NCBI GenBank assembly: GCA_000482145.1
Contig: AUXH01000559.1
Span: 1-12,695, forward strand
From: Strigomonas culicis
Lineage: Eukaryota; Euglenozoa; Kinetoplastea; Trypanosomatida; Trypanosomatidae
Direction: 5' to 3'
DNA length: 12,695 nucleotides
Below the pieces are notes generated by a model. That model worked only from the letters and a program-made list of their open reading frames with translations, was not told the DNA's origin and ran no database searches. Position 1 is the stretch's first letter. Every line of letters begins with the position of its first letter. This document shows, piece after piece, positions 5,783 to 12,677 of the stretch. A program made the position numbers and the translations under genes.

Positions 5783-8533
5783 ATGTCCACATTAACCACG
5801 GAACAACAGTATCAGCAGGTCCTAGCTGATCTCAGTCAGCTGCAGCAGGAGGATGCGTACGTTGTAGCACAGCGCGTGCCCGAGACGGCGAAGGACAAGA
5901 ACATCTTTTTTTCACAGTTCTTTCTGTCCATTTATGCCAAATACCTAAACTTAGCAAGGCGGCTCACCACCATCTACGACATGCAGGCGCAGCCGCAGAA
6001 GCTGGGGGACGTCCGCGTGCTGCTCGACAGCTGCCTCGGGCGCATGCTGGAGGCGAAGGCGGCGCTGGTCGACCACTGCGGCGACTTCCTGCTGCTCGAC
6101 CCCGTCATGCTGGACCTGAAGCTCTCGCCGCAGGATCTGGAGGCGCCCATCCCGTCCTACATCCTGGAGGACCGCAAGGCCGAGGTCGCGCACATGCGCA
6201 GCAAGGTCACGTCGCTGCAGGAGCACTACATCGAGGCCGAGCCAGACTCACTCGTCGCGCAGGCCAGCCGCCAGAGCCGGTGGGCGACGGACCCCACCAA
6301 GGTCGACCTCACCGTGAAGGCGGAGGGCGCCGCCGCGGCCGGCGGCCCGCCCGACGGCGACGCGCCGCCGCTGTCGCTCTCGGAGGCGGTGCGCCTGCTG
6401 CAGATCTGCGAGCGCGGGCGGCAGGCGCGGCAGCGCGCCAAGTTCCAGCTCTCCATCTTCCACCAGCAGCAGTACGCGAGTACGCAGGGGAAGGAGTTCC
6501 AGACGCTCTCCGGAAAGGACCGCGCGGCGGGCGTCGTGCAGAAAGTCGCGAAGGGCTTCATCGAGCGCCGGCGCGCGTTGGAGCGGTACGAGGCGGAGAA
6601 GAAGTTTCTCGGCATGCGCCCCTCCGACGCGCTCGCGAACAGCCAGGAGAGGAAGGCCGTCGACATCCGCATGAGCGACCGCAAGGCGCGGCAGAATGCC
6701 AACGTCGCGGAGTTGCACCAGAAGACACTAGAGATGGAGGCGAACCTCAAGTCGAAGGAGGGTCCCAAATCCATCGAGAGCATGCTGGACGAGGTGCTCA
6801 TGCACATGGCGTACGCGCGCCTGGAGCAGAAGAACGGCGCCGTGGAGGACCTGCCGCCGCCGGAGCAGGGCGGCAGCCTGAAGCTGCTGGGGCGCCTCAG
6901 CGACGGCCGCCAGAGCGCGGCGCCCAACCCGCGCAAGTCGTCGGCCGGCAACAGCCTGACGGCGCCGCCGGGGAGGGCGGGGGGCAAGGCCGCGGCGAAG
7001 CCGGGCTCGTCGTCTGCGGGCCGCAAGGGCGAGGAGGAGGAGGAGGTCATCCCGCCGAGCACCTTCTGGAACACGATGAAGCAGGGGGACGAGCGCTACA
7101 GGAACATCTGGAGCGAGAAGTTCATGAAGAGCTACGTCGAGGGCGGCGACCTCGACCAGGGGCCGGACGAGGCGATGCTGCGCGAGCAGCTGCTCAGCGG
7201 GCCCCAGGGCGTGATGGCCGAGCTGCGGCAGTGCGTGGACCAGCTCGTGTCGATGGAGGTGAACAACTTGAAGGAGCGACTCGCGGCGGAGAAGAGCTCC
7301 AAGAAGAAGAAGGCAAGCAAGCCCAAGAAGCAGAAGAACCCCAAGCTGAAGGATCCCACAAAGGGAGTGGATATCGAAACCTCCATGAATACGGCCATCA
7401 TCGAGAACAAGCTGCAACTGGCGCCCCCGCACATCACACTGGCGGACTTCGTCGGGCCGGCCAACACGCACGCTAGCTCGCTCGACGAGGCACTGCGCTC
7501 GCAGGGACCCGATGAGGAGACGCGGAAAAAGTGGCAGAAGATCATCCGGGGCTGGAATGATGATGTGGCCACCTCTTTGAAGATGACAAAGGAGGCCTTT
7601 GAGACGCTCTTTGAGCAGTTCATCAAGCAGTCCACGTGGCTGCGCGACCCCTCCGCGCACGAGGTGCGCACCTTCATGGCGGAGAACGGCGTCCTGCCGC
7701 TAGGCTCGCAGGTGATCCACGACTTGGCTCCGCACAGCAACGCGATGCTCTTGTACGGCTTTCCGGGCACGGGCAAGACGCTGGCGACCTTCGGCATGGT
7801 GAACGCGGCGGGCGCGAACCTCTTCAACCTGTCGCCGAGCAACATGCCCACCGTGACGGGCATCGCCAAGACGATCCAGCTCGTCTTCTACGTGGCGCGC
7901 ATGAAGGGCCCGTCCGTCATCTACATTGACAACGTGGAGAAGGTCTTTCCGGGGAAGGGCGTCAAGAAGAAGAAGGACCCCTTGGCCGCGCGCGGCAAGA
8001 AGATGAAGAAGGAGCTGCTCAAGGCGATGGCCACCCTGACGCCCACGGACCGCGTCGTCCTTGTCGGCGCCACCGCCGAGCCGTGGCTCGCCGACGCCGG
8101 CGCGCTCAAGCAGCTCTTTCCCAAGATGCTCCATCTGCCGCTGCCCGACTACGCGACGCGGGTGGTGCTGCTGCAGCACTTCCTGGAGGAGCGGCTCAAG
8201 GGCCGGAAGACGGATTCCCTGATGGAGCCCAACACACTCGAGCAGCTGGCGCTCCTCACGGACGGCTGCACCACGGGGCAGCTGAGGACGCTGATGGACG
8301 TGACGCTGCACCCCCGGCGGCTGCAGCGCTTGTCGCAGTACCCCATCGACGCGAACACCTTCGTGCCGGCCCTGGCGCAGCTGCAGAAGCTGACGCCGCT
8401 AGAGTTGGAGCAGATGAAAACGTTCCACGTGACGCTCCCGTACAAGGTTCGCCGCGCGAACCCGGTGGAGGATTTCAAGGAGTCGGAGGAGGATGCAAAG
8501 AAGCGCAAGTCAGCCGGAAAGAAGAAAAAGTAA
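5783..8533 (+). CDS. DRC11/IQCA1-like IQ and AAA domain protein (nexin-dynein regulatory complex)
   Basis: DRC11 (IQCA1) is a part of the axonemal nexin-dynein regulatory complex, which links outer microtubule doublets and controls dynein activity in motile flagella. From ATG 5783 the protein has 916 residues, slightly longer than animal homologues. The helical N-terminal region contains the family-like stretch LLDSCLGRMLEAK (from ~79). An IQ-like basic helix, a possible calmodulin site, lies at ~248-270. A Gly/Ala/Pro-rich linker spans ~390-430 and a Lys-rich segment ~504-528. The C-terminal AAA module carries P-loop GFPGTGKT (Gly659, Lys665, Thr666), a Walker B strand VIYIDNVEK (Asp716, Asn717) and a later PWLADAG...LPLPDYATR region as in IQCA1 proteins. 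Asn replaces the usual catalytic Glu after Asp716, so hydrolysis may be weak. The tail is Lys-rich. The assignment rests on recalled family features, not a search. Confidence 0.87.
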   Translation: MSTLTTEQQYQQVLADLSQLQQEDAYVVAQRVPETAKDKNIFFSQFFLSIYAKYLNLARRLTTIYDMQAQPQKLGDVRVLLDSCLGRMLEAKAALVDHCGDFLLLDPVMLDLKLSPQDLEAPIPSYILEDRKAEVAHMRSKVTSLQEHYIEAEPDSLVAQASRQSRWATDPTKVDLTVKAEGAAAAGGPPDGDAPPLSLSEAVRLLQICERGRQARQRAKFQLSIFHQQQYASTQGKEFQTLSGKDRAAGVVQKVAKGFIERRRALERYEAEKKFLGMRPSDALANSQERKAVDIRMSDRKARQNANVAELHQKTLEMEANLKSKEGPKSIESMLDEVLMHMAYARLEQKNGAVEDLPPPEQGGSLKLLGRLSDGRQSAAPNPRKSSAGNSLTAPPGRAGGKAAAKPGSSSAGRKGEEEEEVIPPSTFWNTMKQGDERYRNIWSEKFMKSYVEGGDLDQGPDEAMLREQLLSGPQGVMAELRQCVDQLVSMEVNNLKERLAAEKSSKKKKASKPKKQKNPKLKDPTKGVDIETSMNTAIIENKLQLAPPHITLADFVGPANTHASSLDEALRSQGPDEETRKKWQKIIRGWNDDVATSLKMTKEAFETLFEQFIKQSTWLRDPSAHEVRTFMAENGVLPLGSQVIHDLAPHSNAMLLYGFPGTGKTLATFGMVNAAGANLFNLSPSNMPTVTGIAKTIQLVFYVARMKGPSVIYIDNVEKVFPGKGVKKKKDPLAARGKKMKKELLKAMATLTPTDRVVLVGATAEPWLADAGALKQLFPKMLHLPLPDYATRVVLLQHFLEERLKGRKTDSLMEPNTLEQLALLTDGCTTGQLRTLMDVTLHPRRLQRLSQYPIDANTFVPALAQLQKLTPLELEQMKTFHVTLPYKVRRANPVEDFKESEEDAKKRKSAGKKKK

Positions 8534-8761
8534 TCTCTTCCGGTCCCGACAGAGGCTTACGGGGAGGGGACGACGTGTGAGAGAGTGGAGGCTTTCGCAA
8601 GCAAAAGTAACAATGTACCCACAACTTCTATTTTTGTTATACTAATCGTCCAACCAAATGTAAAAAGATTTATACACACCTGTATTACAAACCACAACGC
8701 ATCAAACACATTTAGAGTGAAAAGTTGATAAAACGAACAACTTCAAAAGAAAACTCTGCTG

Positions 8762-8787
8762 AATAAATAAATAAATAATAATAATAA
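8762..8787 (+). repeat. AATA/AAT simple repeats
   Basis: Tandem AATA units pass into AAT/ATA units and then an A run, within the A-rich 3' UTR or spacer downstream of the DRC11-like gene. Confidence 0.85.
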
Positions 8788-8894
8788 AAAAACGACAGCG
8801 AATGTATGTTCGACGCATGTTGCCAACAGAACGCAGTTTTGTTTTCACTGCCCTTGTGCATTCCTTCTTCTGAACAACTTACTCAAGTACTCAG

Positions 8895-8914
8895 TTTTTT
8901 TTTTTTTTTTAAAG
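8895..8914 (+). promoter_or_regulatory. Predicted spliced-leader acceptor for the PIN-domain gene
   Basis: A run of 16 T (8895-8910) is followed by AAAG, with AG at 8913-8914. The resulting 5' UTR (8915-9048, 134 nt) contains no ATG before 9049. A weaker alternative is the pyrimidine-rich stretch ~9007-9033 ending in CAG at 9040-9042, which would leave a 6-nt UTR. Both lead to the same first ATG. Confidence 0.6.
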
Positions 8915-8918
8915 CATC

Positions 8919-8934
8919 GGTAGGACGGTAGGAC
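8919..8934 (+). repeat. Two-copy tandem repeat of an 8-mer
   Basis: GGTAGGAC occurs twice without a gap immediately after the predicted splice acceptor, so it would lie at the start of the 5' UTR of the PIN-domain gene. Confidence 0.9.
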
Positions 8935-9048
8935 ACTTGGAACGTTCTCCAGCTTCTCCGCCAAGCTGGTCACATACCGATTCTCTGCGTCGTATCGAGC
9001 GAGAACTTCTTATTGTCGTTCCGTGCTTGTTTACGGGCGCAGGAGGAC

Positions 9049-10491
9049 ATGACGAAACGTAAGCATACCCTGCGCACGGCAAAGTGCAACCAGGCAAAGA
9101 AGAGCGTGGCGCCCTTCGAACCTCCCGTAACTCTTCAGACTCTGCAGAGCGTTCAGAACACACTCTCCGACTACAGTGCCAAACTTGCCACGGAGGCACC
9201 GCGATCGTCACCGCCGGAGCAACCGAAGGCCCTTGTAGCCCCTTCGCTCCTCCAGCGCATCCGTGACGTGAAAAAAGAGATGGACCCACGCCGGGCAAGC
9301 GTGGTACCCGCGCGCCCGACCGTCTCGCCGCCACGTCCGGCACCTGCTGGAAAGACTAGCCCTCCCATCGGGAGAGGGGCTACCCAGATGCCACCGCCGA
9401 AGCAGCGGGAGAAACAGGCGGCGGCACTGAAGGCGCCTCCCGTGGTGGTGATGAAGCGCGCGCCGCCATCGAGGAAAGGGAAAGACAGTTCACGGCAGCC
9501 GACCGCGAGTCCAACGAAGAGGGGAGGGAGTCCGGCGATCGCTATCCCACTTCCGCGCTCGAAGCGCTTGCCGGCCGCGGGGGCGGCCCGGCGCTCTTCG
9601 TCCCCCATCAGCGAGGAGGAGGACGGCCACAGCGGCGACGAGGGGCAGCAATCTGTCGGCCGGCAGTCCTGCAGCTCTCTGAACTCGGAGGAGCTGTCCA
9701 CGCCGATGCGGGTGCAGCTGAGCGACCTCCGCCGCTTCGTGACGGCGTGTCAGACGAGCGTCGATGAGGCGCCCGCAGCCCCTTTTGTCCAGCACGCTAC
9801 CCCCTTTGGCCAGCACGCCACCTCCGCCGCGCTCTTCCCGCGGCCGCCGCCACAGACACTCCCGGCGCCGCCGGCGGACGCGCCGTCCGCCTTTTCGCTG
9901 TCTTCGCTGCGCAGCGGCCTGCGGAAGTGCGCGGCGCGCTTCTCGCCGCGGAACGCGGTGAGCGCCTTCCTCACCAAGGCTAGCGCGCCACCGGTGGCGC
10001 CGGCGCCGGCGCCGCCCCACTACGCCGCGCGCAGCTGCGTCGTCATGGACACGTCCTCGCTCCTCCGCGCCGACGTGGCCGTGCTCAACTTGATGGTTGA
10101 GAAGTGGACGCTGTGCGTGCCGTTTGCGGTGCTGAACGAGCTGGACTATATCATCCACAACCGAAAGGGCCCCGCTGCGACGAAGGAGAAGCGCGAACAG
10201 AACGGGGCGCAGGCGACGACCATCCGCAACTGGATGTCGGCGCAGATGAAGAAGAAGGATGAGTTCATTCGGTTCCAGAAGAAGTCTGAAATCGTGCAGG
10301 CGTACGACCTGCAGAACAAAAACAACGACGATTCCATTTTGGGATTCGCTGTGTATCTCCGCGAAAAGAACCAGAAGGTGCTGTTCATCACCGACGACAT
10401 CATTCTGTCGCTCAAGGCGAAAGCGGAGTTGGGTACCTCCTCCACCTACACGTACAAAATGCTCAAGTCTCTCTTGGGTGTCATCCACTAG
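9049..10491 (+). CDS. PIN-domain protein, Swt1/SMG6-like, with long disordered N-terminus
   Basis: PIN domains of this kind are metal-dependent single-strand RNA endonucleases; Swt1 acts in nuclear mRNP quality control and SMG6 in nonsense-mediated decay. ATG 9049 is the first ATG after the predicted acceptor and gives 480 residues; the frame is open further up but has no ATG. Residues 1 to ~323 are rich in Pro, Ala, Ser, Arg and Lys and look disordered, with a basic start (TKRKH) that could be a nuclear signal and a 7-residue repeat at 245-258. The PIN domain fills ~329-480. Candidate metal ligands are Asp334 (VVMDTSSLL), Glu364/Asp366 (VLNELDYI), Asp427/Asp428 (NNDDSIL) and Asp449/Asp450 (FITDDIILSLKAKAE). 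The NDDSIL and TDD...LKA motifs resemble Swt1 and SMG6. Unlike Swt1, no domain follows the PIN. All acidic residues are kept, so activity is plausible. Subfamily is not certain. Confidence 0.82.
   Translation: MTKRKHTLRTAKCNQAKKSVAPFEPPVTLQTLQSVQNTLSDYSAKLATEAPRSSPPEQPKALVAPSLLQRIRDVKKEMDPRRASVVPARPTVSPPRPAPAGKTSPPIGRGATQMPPPKQREKQAAALKAPPVVVMKRAPPSRKGKDSSRQPTASPTKRGGSPAIAIPLPRSKRLPAAGAARRSSSPISEEEDGHSGDEGQQSVGRQSCSSLNSEELSTPMRVQLSDLRRFVTACQTSVDEAPAAPFVQHATPFGQHATSAALFPRPPPQTLPAPPADAPSAFSLSSLRSGLRKCAARFSPRNAVSAFLTKASAPPVAPAPAPPHYAARSCVVMDTSSLLRADVAVLNLMVEKWTLCVPFAVLNELDYIIHNRKGPAATKEKREQNGAQATTIRNWMSAQMKKKDEFIRFQKKSEIVQAYDLQNKNNDDSILGFAVYLREKNQKVLFITDDIILSLKAKAELGTSSTYTYKMLKSLLGVIH
9781..9822 (+). 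repeat. In-frame 21-bp tandem repeat in the PIN-protein linker
   Basis: Two imperfect 21-bp copies encode PFVQHAT and PFGQHAT (residues 245-258) in the disordered region of the PIN-domain protein. It looks like a recent small duplication. Confidence 0.85.
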
Positions 10492-10501
10492 GTACCATTT
10501 C

Positions 10502-10532
10502 CACACACACACACACGTACGCACACACACAC
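10502..10532 (+). repeat. Interrupted CA dinucleotide repeat
   Basis: Two CA runs separated by a short GTACG interruption, directly after the stop codon of the PIN-domain gene, so in its 3' UTR. Confidence 0.9.
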
Positions 10533-10820
10533 TATATGAGAAGTAAATAGATCATTGATTTATAGATTCCATTGCCGTTAGATTTAGATGTATACCGTCT
10601 GAGAGGATACTGTCCATGCTATGTAGTGGAATTCGTTTTTGCTATCGATGAACCCTTTTCACTTCTTGTCAGGTCAAACTCCTTTTCGTGCGTTTTTTCC
10701 CTTTTTGCTCTATCACCTCTTCCTTTTCCCACTTGTTCTGAAAAGTATCGCAACTGGGAATCCATTTATACATATACACGTATCTATAGACTCACTTTGA
10801 AAGAAGAAAACAAAAAGAGC

Positions 10821-10844
10821 CGTTTTGTTTCTCCATTTTTGCAG
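10821..10844 (+). promoter_or_regulatory. Predicted spliced-leader acceptor for the SNM1-like gene
   Basis: A T/C-rich stretch ends in GCAG with AG at about 10843-10844. The 5' UTR of ~61 nt is itself pyrimidine-rich and has no ATG before 10906. No further AG occurs between this one and the start codon, so this is the best candidate. Confidence 0.65.
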
Positions 10845-10905
10845 GCCTTTTCCTTTCTGTTTATCTGCTTCTTCTTCACTCCATTCGTGTGTGACACGTG
10901 GCTCC

Positions 10906-12507
10906 ATGAAGGTCCCTCTACTCCCGTTTTACGTCGACTGCTTCACCGGCGTGGGAAGTGAGGCCAACGCGGAGACGCTCTTCTGTCTGTCGCATTTTCA
11001 CACGGATCACATGAAGGGTCTTTCGGACTCGTGGCGCGGGGGCCGCATTGTGTGCACCGCGGTCACGGAGCAGCTCCTGTCGCTGCGCTTTCCCTCCCTC
11101 ATCCCCCGCCTCGTCCCGCTTCCCTTCTGGCAGCGCACACTGCTCTTCTGCGAGCGACCGACCAGCTCTCCACGGACGCCGGAGATCGGCGAGGTGTACC
11201 TCACACTCGTGCCCTCGTTCCACATACCCGGCAGCGCGATGCTCTACCTCGAGACCCCGTGGGGGACGCTGCTGCACACCGGCGACTTCAAGTTCGAGGA
11301 GGGCGTCGCGCGCGAGGTGCTGGGGCCCTTCTTTGCCGCCCACCACGTCGACCACGTCTACCTGGATGACACGTGGCTGCACTTGGGCTTCGAGGAGGGG
11401 GCAAACCCCGTGCACGGCGGCGCGGCCAGCGGCACCAAGGTGCTGAGCAAGATGCTGGACGTCCTCCAGGTGGAGGAGGCGGTGGAGGCGATCGGCCGGC
11501 GCATGGACCTGCGGCAGGTGCAGTTTCAGAGCCAGCCGGTGAAGGGGGGCGCCTTCCCGTACAAGCTGCGCGTGTACCTCCACAACCAGTTCGGGAAGGA
11601 GACGGTGGTGCAGCGGCTTGCGCGCCGCCTGTGCACGCGCGTGCTCCTGGACGACGAGCGCTACCAGCGGCTAGTGGGCGTCTTCGCCGCGCTGCAGGCG
11701 GAGGGCCTGGAGGACTTGCCGGCCAACCGCTACGCTCAGCGCTGGGCCGACATGGGCGGCGAGCGCGGCCTGTACGACCTGGACCTCGACTGCTTCATCT
11801 CGTACACGCAGTACCGCAGCCTGCTCGCCACCCTTGGCGGCGACGCGGTGACCGCGCCGGACGTGGTGCGGCACCGCCTGCCGCTCATCGAAGTGGTCGG
11901 CAGCCGCGCGCGCATCGCGGCGCCGGCACTGGAGGAGGCCGCGCGCGCGGCGCAGGGCGCGCCGCACTACGGGCTCGTCATGTCCGGCTGGGCGCGCCTG
12001 CAGCGGCAGTCCAGCAGCGGCGTGTGGCAGATGCCGACGACGCTACACTGCACGCCGCAGGAGATCATCGACTTTGTGCGCCAGCTGCGGCCGCGGTCCG
12101 TGACGCCGCTGCACTACCGCCCGAGCCGCAGCACGTGCCTGCTGCAGCGCCTGGGGCCGTACTTGCGCACCCCGTATGTGAACCAGCACGGCGTGTTCGA
12201 CGTCGCCGCGCATGGGCAGGCCTCGCCCTCCGCCACGCTCTCCTCGTCGTGGAGGCTCAGCGAATCGATCCGACGCGCCGGCGGTGACGCGGACGGGCTG
12301 CCGTTGGGCGACACGTGCACCGCTGTGGCGCCACTGCAGCCCTTAGGGTTCCACGTGCCTCCAGCCGCGGTGGCCAGCGCGACAGGCGAGGTGGAGGAGG
12401 CGGTGGGCCAGCCGCTCTGGCCGACGTGGAAACTAGAGGCGCTGTGTGACCGCTTTCTCGCTTCGAGGAAACGGGAGCGGTCGGAGAGTCCCCCACTCGC
12501 CTGCTAA
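10906..12507 (+). CDS. SNM1/Artemis-like metallo-beta-lactamase/beta-CASP nuclease
   Basis: SNM1/Pso2/Artemis proteins are DNA nucleases that trim ends and help repair interstrand crosslinks. From ATG 10906 the protein has 533 residues; the fold begins at once (FYVDCFTGVG), so no upstream start is needed. Metal-binding motifs are LSHFHTDHMKGL (His30, His32, Asp34, His35), HIPGSAM (His106), LLHTGDFKF (Asp127) and VYLDDTW (Asp154). DHMKGL resembles Artemis. The beta-CASP region follows an insertion of ~45 residues: HNQFGKE...DDERYQRL, then VMSGW, then motif B at His381 (LHCTPQEII), then RPRSVTPLHY. At motif C the position that is Val in DNA-acting members reads as His403. A ~100-residue tail ends in a basic RKRER stretch that may be a nuclear signal. 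Trypanosomatids are known to have an SNM1 homologue while lacking Lig4/XRCC4 end joining, so crosslink repair is likelier than an NHEJ role. Confidence 0.9.
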   Translation: MKVPLLPFYVDCFTGVGSEANAETLFCLSHFHTDHMKGLSDSWRGGRIVCTAVTEQLLSLRFPSLIPRLVPLPFWQRTLLFCERPTSSPRTPEIGEVYLTLVPSFHIPGSAMLYLETPWGTLLHTGDFKFEEGVAREVLGPFFAAHHVDHVYLDDTWLHLGFEEGANPVHGGAASGTKVLSKMLDVLQVEEAVEAIGRRMDLRQVQFQSQPVKGGAFPYKLRVYLHNQFGKETVVQRLARRLCTRVLLDDERYQRLVGVFAALQAEGLEDLPANRYAQRWADMGGERGLYDLDLDCFISYTQYRSLLATLGGDAVTAPDVVRHRLPLIEVVGSRARIAAPALEEAARAAQGAPHYGLVMSGWARLQRQSSSGVWQMPTTLHCTPQEIIDFVRQLRPRSVTPLHYRPSRSTCLLQRLGPYLRTPYVNQHGVFDVAAHGQASPSATLSSSWRLSESIRRAGGDADGLPLGDTCTAVAPLQPLGFHVPPAAVASATGEVEEAVGQPLWPTWKLEALCDRFLASRKRERSESPPLAC

Positions 12508-12632
12508 TGGGACAGGCGGGTGAGGACGGATATAGAAAACAATCGTCTTGCTGATTTTTCTTCTTCTTCCTCCTCAAACCACCAACTGTACTTTTGAATA
12601 CTGTGTAGTCTCATGTTCGTATCTCTATTTGG

Positions 12633-12637
<5 letters not shown>

Positions 12638-12666
<29 letters not shown>
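12638..12666 (+). repeat. (CT)14 microsatellite
   Basis: Fourteen CT units plus one C, uninterrupted. Its position fits a pyrimidine tract that guides trans-splicing of the next gene. Confidence 0.95.
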
Positions 12667-12669
<3 letters not shown>

Positions 12670-12677
12670 CTACCTAC

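Larger units (their letters stand above)
8534..9048 (+). other. Intergenic spacer with A-rich 3' UTR of the DRC11-like gene
   Basis: 515 bp with no supportable gene. ~8590-8790 is A-rich on the + strand, unlike the T-rich spacers elsewhere, and contains AATA/AAT repeats. From ~8830 it turns T-rich and ends with a T16 run before the next gene's probable splice site. The reverse-strand open frame across 8909-9343 lacks coding character. Confidence 0.7.
10492..10905 (+). other. Intergenic spacer between PIN-domain and SNM1-like genes
   Basis: 414 bp with no supportable gene. It begins with a CA microsatellite in the 3' UTR of the PIN-domain gene. A mixed AT-rich stretch and a T/C-rich stretch at ~10650-10740 follow, then an A-rich patch ~10797-10820, and then the acceptor region of the next gene. 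Open frames across it lack coding character. Confidence 0.7.

Noticed and set aside
6280..7660. Long frames on both strands within the DRC11-like gene (6280-7476 +, 6728-7660 -, 6226-7074 -)
   Set aside because: Low-complexity Arg/Ala/Gly/Leu products expected from GC-rich coding sequence read in the wrong frame; no domain seen.
9013..9048. 12-codon N-terminal extension of the PIN-domain protein
   Set aside because: Its first codon is TTG; the first true ATG after the acceptor is 9049.
9490..10530. 346-codon - strand frame over the PIN-domain gene
   Set aside because: Arg/His-rich shadow; the + strand frame has a recognisable PIN domain with its acidic residues.
10825..10905. 27-codon N-terminal extension of the SNM1-like protein
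   Set aside because: It begins at a non-ATG codon, spans the predicted splice acceptor, and the catalytic fold starts right after ATG 10906.
11373..12287. 304-codon + strand frame inside the SNM1-like gene
   Set aside because: Ala/Gly/Arg/Pro-rich wrong-frame product; the true frame carries the beta-CASP motifs in the same span.
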